From contig NZ_JAUDRJ010000003.1 in assembly GCF_030382115.1 (NCBI RefSeq), forward strand, positions 91,823-145,615: a stretch of 53,793 nucleotides of DNA, given 5' to 3'. This document shows, in pieces, positions 50,391 through 53,793 of the stretch. Positions within the stretch are counted from its first letter, which is position 1, and every line of letters begins with the position of its first letter. A program made the translations under genes and the position numbers. This DNA is from Nostoc sp. GT001. GTDB lineage: Bacteria; Cyanobacteriota; Cyanobacteriia; Cyanobacteriales; Nostocaceae. Below the pieces are notes generated by a model that was not told where the DNA came from, searched no databases, and worked only from the letters and a program-made list of their open reading frames with translations.

Positions 50391-51804
50391 ATGACTTCCA
50401 CAAGTTATGTTAGTTTACCTACCAATACTAGGCTGCCAAATATAGTCCGTAGCCTACCGATATTGCTTTTGTTAGGGGATATTTTTGGGTTGCTAATTTG
50501 TTTAGCGATCGCACAATGGTTGCGTTTAGATCAACCCTTACATTGGCTAAATCCGTTACCTTATACATTTGTCTGCATGATACTTGCAGCATTTTATTTA
50601 GCAGATGCTTACCATCCAGATCGGCAAATTTCAGGTTTAAGAGCGCCCGCTCGAATTATTATTTGTAGCATTGCGATCGCATTCTTTATTTCTGCCCTAA
50701 TTTACTTGTCAGGTATTGCCCAAAATAATCCGGTAACATGGCGGAGTGTCTTTTTACCTAGCTTGGGAATCTTTACTATCTGGGCAATAATATTGCGCGT
50801 GTTAGCAGTAAGATGGGTGCGATCGCACGCTCTGAAAAGCCGTTGGTTAATACTAGGAGGCGGGGATAATGCGATCAAATTTGCACAAAAATTGCTAGGA
50901 CTGAATCCTTTAGGGAAATTGACTCTTCTAGCAGAGGAAAACCAAAAAACTATAGACTTACCAAAAAGAAATCTGAGTTATCAGGGAAGCCTGAGCGAGT
51001 TGTCACAATGGAGTCAAGAATCCTGGTCTGGGGTTATAGTTACAGCCCAGATAAACTTTTCTACGTCTCAAGCACAACAGTTAATGCAGATGCGGTTGCG
51101 AGGCATTCCGGTTTATACATTGCCAGATGTTTACGAAACATTTTGGTATAAACTACCTTCCTCGCTGTTACAAGACAAATGGTTGGCTTTTAGTGATGGT
51201 TTTAACCTAATGCCTGGTTACTTCAGTATGAAACTGAAGCGAGCATGTCGATATCATCTTGATACTCTTTTTACTAGTATTAGTTGCACCACTTCTGTTG
51301 TTGGTTGCATTACTAGTTAGACTAGATAGCCCTAGTCCAGTATTGTACAGTCAGCAGCGAAGTGGGTTACATGGTAAACCATTTAGAGTTTATAAATTTC
51401 GCTCCATGTATCAGGATGCAGAAAAGTTGGGGGCGCAGTGGGCTAGTCAACGCGATCCACGAATCACCAGAGTCGGATACTGGCTACGTTTGTTACGTAT
51501 TGATGAATTACCCCAAATATGGAACGTCTTACGAGGTGAAATGAGTCTGATTGGGCCTCGTCCAGAACGACCAGAATTTGATGTCAAACTCAAAGAAGCG
51601 ATTCCCTACTATGAAGTTCGTTATTTGGTCAAACCTGGAATTACAGGCTGGGCACAGGTTATGTATCCCTATGGAGCATCTATAGAAGATGCTTACGAAA
51701 AGCTGTCATACGATCTGTACTACATCAAAAATTATTCCATTTGGTTGGATTTAGCGATCGCCTTCAAAACGATTCGAGTTGTTTTGTTAGGTAAAGGTAG
51801 ATAA
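50391..51804 (+). CDS. Polyprenyl-phosphate sugar-phosphate transferase (priming glycosyltransferase), frameshifted
   Basis: The protein starts exopolysaccharide synthesis by loading a sugar phosphate on undecaprenyl phosphate. The first frame (to 51320) has four N-terminal TM segments and a CoA-binding-like domain (LILGGGDNAIKFAQKLLG). It ends in an unrelated tail after KLKRAC. Removing one base near 51249 joins it to DIILILFLLVLVAPLLLLVA, then QRSGLHGKPFRVYKFRSMYQ and RLLRIDELPQIWNVLRGEMS, and RPGKPGITGWAQ-like VKPGITGWAQVMYP. This is the catalytic bacterial_sugar_transferase domain, ending at 51804. The corrected length is ~470 residues, normal for the family. It precedes galE by 10 bp. 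Confidence 0.85.
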
Positions 51805-51814
51805 GGAAAAAGAA

Positions 51815-52831
51815 ATGAAAAATAAAATATTGGTAACTGGCGGTGCTGGTTACATTGGCTCCCATGTAGTTCGCCAACTAGGGGAAGCTGGTTATGATGT
51901 CGTAGTCTACGACAACTGCTCTACAAGTTCACCAGCATCAGTACTACACGGGAAACTAATTATTGGTGATTTAGTAGACAGTGGCCATCTTTATCAAGTT
52001 TTTGCCCAACATAAATTCAGCGCCGTTTTACACTTTGCCGCTAGTCTGATTGTTCCAGAATCAGTAGCTCATCCCCTCGACTACTACGCCAACAACACCC
52101 GCAACACCTTAAATTTGCTGCGCTGCTGTAGCGTTATGGGTGTTAACAAGTTCATTTTTTCTAGCACAGCCGCAGTTTACGGAGAAGTAAAAGACAATCC
52201 TGTTACTGAGTCGAATCCTACACAACCCATTAATCCTTACGGACGTTCAAAGTTGATGAGTGAGTGGCTGATCCAGGACTATGCAGCAGTATCTTCACTA
52301 AACTACGTAATTTTACGTTACTTTAATGTAGCAGGTTCCGAACCGAGTGGACTATTGGGGCAAATGTCACCGAATGCCACTCATTTGATTCGAGCTGCTT
52401 GTGATGCAGCACTCAAGCGCAAGCCAGAAGTCCGAATTTTTGGTACTGATTTTCCTACGCCCGACGGAACTGCAATTCGAGACTATATCCATGTTGAAGA
52501 TTTGGCTACTGCTCACTTAGATGCTTTGGATTACTTAGAAAAAGGAGGGGAAAGCCAAATTTTCAATTGCGGTTATGGGCAAGGATACAGCGTGCGACAA
52601 GTTATTGAAAGAGTCAAGGCTATTTCTGGTGTAGATTTTCCCGTTATTGCCGCACCACGTCGTCCAGGCGATCCTGCCTGTGTTGCAGCTTGTGCTGATA
52701 AAATCCATAGGGTTTTGGGTTGGCAACCAAAACACAATGATTTAGACGAGATTATCAACACAACCATTGCTTGGGAAAAACACAAGAGTAACTTGGCAAG
52801 TCAAAGGCATATCAATATGGCATATGCATAA
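51815..52831 (+). CDS. galE: UDP-glucose 4-epimerase
   Basis: This 338-residue SDR enzyme interconverts UDP-glucose and UDP-galactose. It has the NAD-binding VTGGAGYIGSHVVRQLGEAG, FSSTAAVYGE with the catalytic Ser/Thr, the YGRSK catalytic pair, and the GalE-typical GTDFPTPDGTAIRDYIHVED with RPGDPACVAA near the end. The length is normal. It is directly downstream of the priming transferase, probably in one message, supplying UDP-galactose to the polymer. Confidence 0.95.
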   Translation: MKNKILVTGGAGYIGSHVVRQLGEAGYDVVVYDNCSTSSPASVLHGKLIIGDLVDSGHLYQVFAQHKFSAVLHFAASLIVPESVAHPLDYYANNTRNTLNLLRCCSVMGVNKFIFSSTAAVYGEVKDNPVTESNPTQPINPYGRSKLMSEWLIQDYAAVSSLNYVILRYFNVAGSEPSGLLGQMSPNATHLIRAACDAALKRKPEVRIFGTDFPTPDGTAIRDYIHVEDLATAHLDALDYLEKGGESQIFNCGYGQGYSVRQVIERVKAISGVDFPVIAAPRRPGDPACVAACADKIHRVLGWQPKHNDLDEIINTTIAWEKHKSNLASQRHINMAYA

Positions 52832-52997
52832 TTAGAACTGTGACACCTAATTAACCTTGTTTCTGGAATTTAGATAACGTGAATTCGACGGCTGATATAG
52901 TGTCCCTATAATTGACTCAATCAAAAAAATTCTTAGAGGTTTGACTACACAAAACCGTCCCTCTTGGAATCGGATAAGCACAGACTTTAACTTTAAT

Positions 52998-53744
52998 TCA
53001 AGGCAGAGAGAGGTTCGTCGAACTTACGTTGACATAGGAATTATCTTTAAATAAAGGCACGCAATTACTGATGTTAAAGGCGGCGGATAGTTCAACATCT
53101 AACTCAAAACCTCTTTCAATCAACTCTTTACCCGAACTGCATTTTTTCAAGTACCCTGGTAAATCCTGCTGGAAAGCCTGAAATGTTGTCACAGCGACTT
53201 CGGCTTCTGGTGATAGACTGCCATCTAAATAACTGAGAATTGCCCCAGCACCAATTAAATCTTCAAATGCAGGGCGGAGGCTACCATCTTCTTTCCACCT
53301 CTCACCTACAGGAATCACAGCGATTTTACCACCATACTTTTGAGCAAACTGCGCCACAGCTTGGCAATTTCGCAAGCAGCCAGCCAAAGTTGGTGTATTT
53401 CCTGTATGTAAAGTCAGGAAAGAACCGTTAGGTGATGGTAAAACTAGTCTGGTTCCAGCAGGAATTTCAGCTACCGATTTTGGTGAAAGAGAATATCCAG
53501 TTGTAGTCCAACGTTGTCTATGACTTGCCAATTCTGCTTGTACTGACTTGGCATAATCTATGGCTGATTCATCTCTATATGCGTAGGGAAAAATTATCGC
53601 GCCGTTGTTGGTGGCAATTTCCACGCAGGTAGAAAAAGAGAGAACATCAACTATCACAACTACATCACTGATAGGAGCAAGTTGAGCAACTCCTTGTGGT
53701 CCCCATTCACAGCGTAAATTAAACTCTGATTGGTTGTAAATCAT
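52998..53744 (-). CDS. comB: 2-phosphosulfolactate phosphatase family protein (ComB-like)
   Basis: The protein has 248 residues from the ATG at 53742-53744 (MIYNQSEFNLRCEWG); an upstream in-frame ATG at 53780 would add 12 hydrophobic residues foreign to the family. ComB motifs visible are VVIVDVLSFSTCVEIATNNG, LVLPSPNGSFLT, CLRNCQAVAQFA, and VGERWKEDGSLRPAFEDLIG. In coenzyme M synthesis the enzyme hydrolyses 2-phosphosulfolactate. In cyanobacteria, which lack coenzyme M, the role is unclear. It is monocistronic here, and the 166-bp gap to galE shows no gene. Confidence 0.88.
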   Translation of the reverse strand: MIYNQSEFNLRCEWGPQGVAQLAPISDVVVIVDVLSFSTCVEIATNNGAIIFPYAYRDESAIDYAKSVQAELASHRQRWTTTGYSLSPKSVAEIPAGTRLVLPSPNGSFLTLHTGNTPTLAGCLRNCQAVAQFAQKYGGKIAVIPVGERWKEDGSLRPAFEDLIGAGAILSYLDGSLSPEAEVAVTTFQAFQQDLPGYLKKCSSGKELIERGFELDVELSAAFNISNCVPLFKDNSYVNVSSTNLSLP

Positions 53745-53793
53745 TGGTGCGATCGCAAAAGACAATATGATAAAAATCAAACCATAGATAAGT

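Noticed and set aside
50218..50403. 61-codon minus-strand frame (DIDFFVKTSKRFKEGNIKD...)
   Set aside because: Looks protein-like but overlaps the start of the priming transferase, is AT-rich and unrecognised; too weak to call.

Overview
The window is cyanobacterial, most likely from a filamentous nitrogen-fixing Nostoc/Anabaena-type organism. The evidence is a complete allophycocyanin core set (apcE, apcA, apcB, apcC), an ApcE with four linker repeats as in five-cylinder phycobilisome cores, many GCGATCGC (HIP1) octamers, low GC, an H-NOX protein close to the Nostoc type, and abundant cyanobacterial palindromic repeats between genes. No tRNA, rRNA, CRISPR array, intact insertion sequence or phage gene was seen.

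Layout, left half. At 1-1398 is the C-terminal part of a SWIM zinc-finger family protein, cut by the window edge. At 1934-3730 is an orphan two-partner-secretion transporter. At 4165-6661 are two response-regulator/histidine-kinase fusions; one has Asn at the phosphoacceptor position. Upstream of them (6.8-7.6 kb) lies debris of a further kinase and response regulator. A LuxR-type regulator follows at 7931. At 8733-12300 are two divergent envelope genes: a lipid-A-disaccharide-synthase-related protein with a frameshift, and an Omp85 protein. At 12817-17371 is a two-gene operon of large single-span membrane proteins, with Ig-like domains in both and a WD40 propeller in one. FtsW is encoded at 17415-18617.

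Layout, middle. An H-NOX haem nitric-oxide sensor and its HNOBA-domain histidine kinase form an operon at 18859-20869. At 21165-24161 three enzyme genes form a compact putative pathway: a haem-oxygenase-fold diiron oxygenase and a methyltransferase overlap by 4 bp, and a probable 2-oxoglutarate/Fe(II) oxygenase diverges from them. The phycobilisome core genes occupy 24242-29408, read apcE-apcA-apcB-apcC on the minus strand, with a good terminator after apcC. A decayed small secreted-protein gene lies upstream of apcE.

Layout, right half. From about 30.5 to 52.8 kb is an exopolysaccharide region. It holds a secreted TIM-barrel glycosidase-like protein, eight glycosyltransferases, an EpsG-type polymerase, a polysaccharide deacetylase, a methyltransferase and a sugar-nucleotide epimerase. 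It also holds a Wzm/Wzt-type ABC exporter, a Wzc-type chain-length protein/tyrosine kinase and, divergently, a frameshifted priming glycosyltransferase followed by galE. A ComB-like phosphosulfolactate phosphatase gene closes the window.

A recurring theme is frame disruption. Three conserved genes (lipid-A-related, one glycosyltransferase, the priming glycosyltransferase) each carry one single-base indel, and two further loci are visibly decayed. Either the genome is undergoing pseudogenisation or the assembly carries indel errors. The most promising lead for an undescribed system is the oxygenase-methyltransferase-oxygenase trio at 21.2-24.2 kb, followed by the paired Ig/WD40 membrane proteins at 12.8-17.4 kb.
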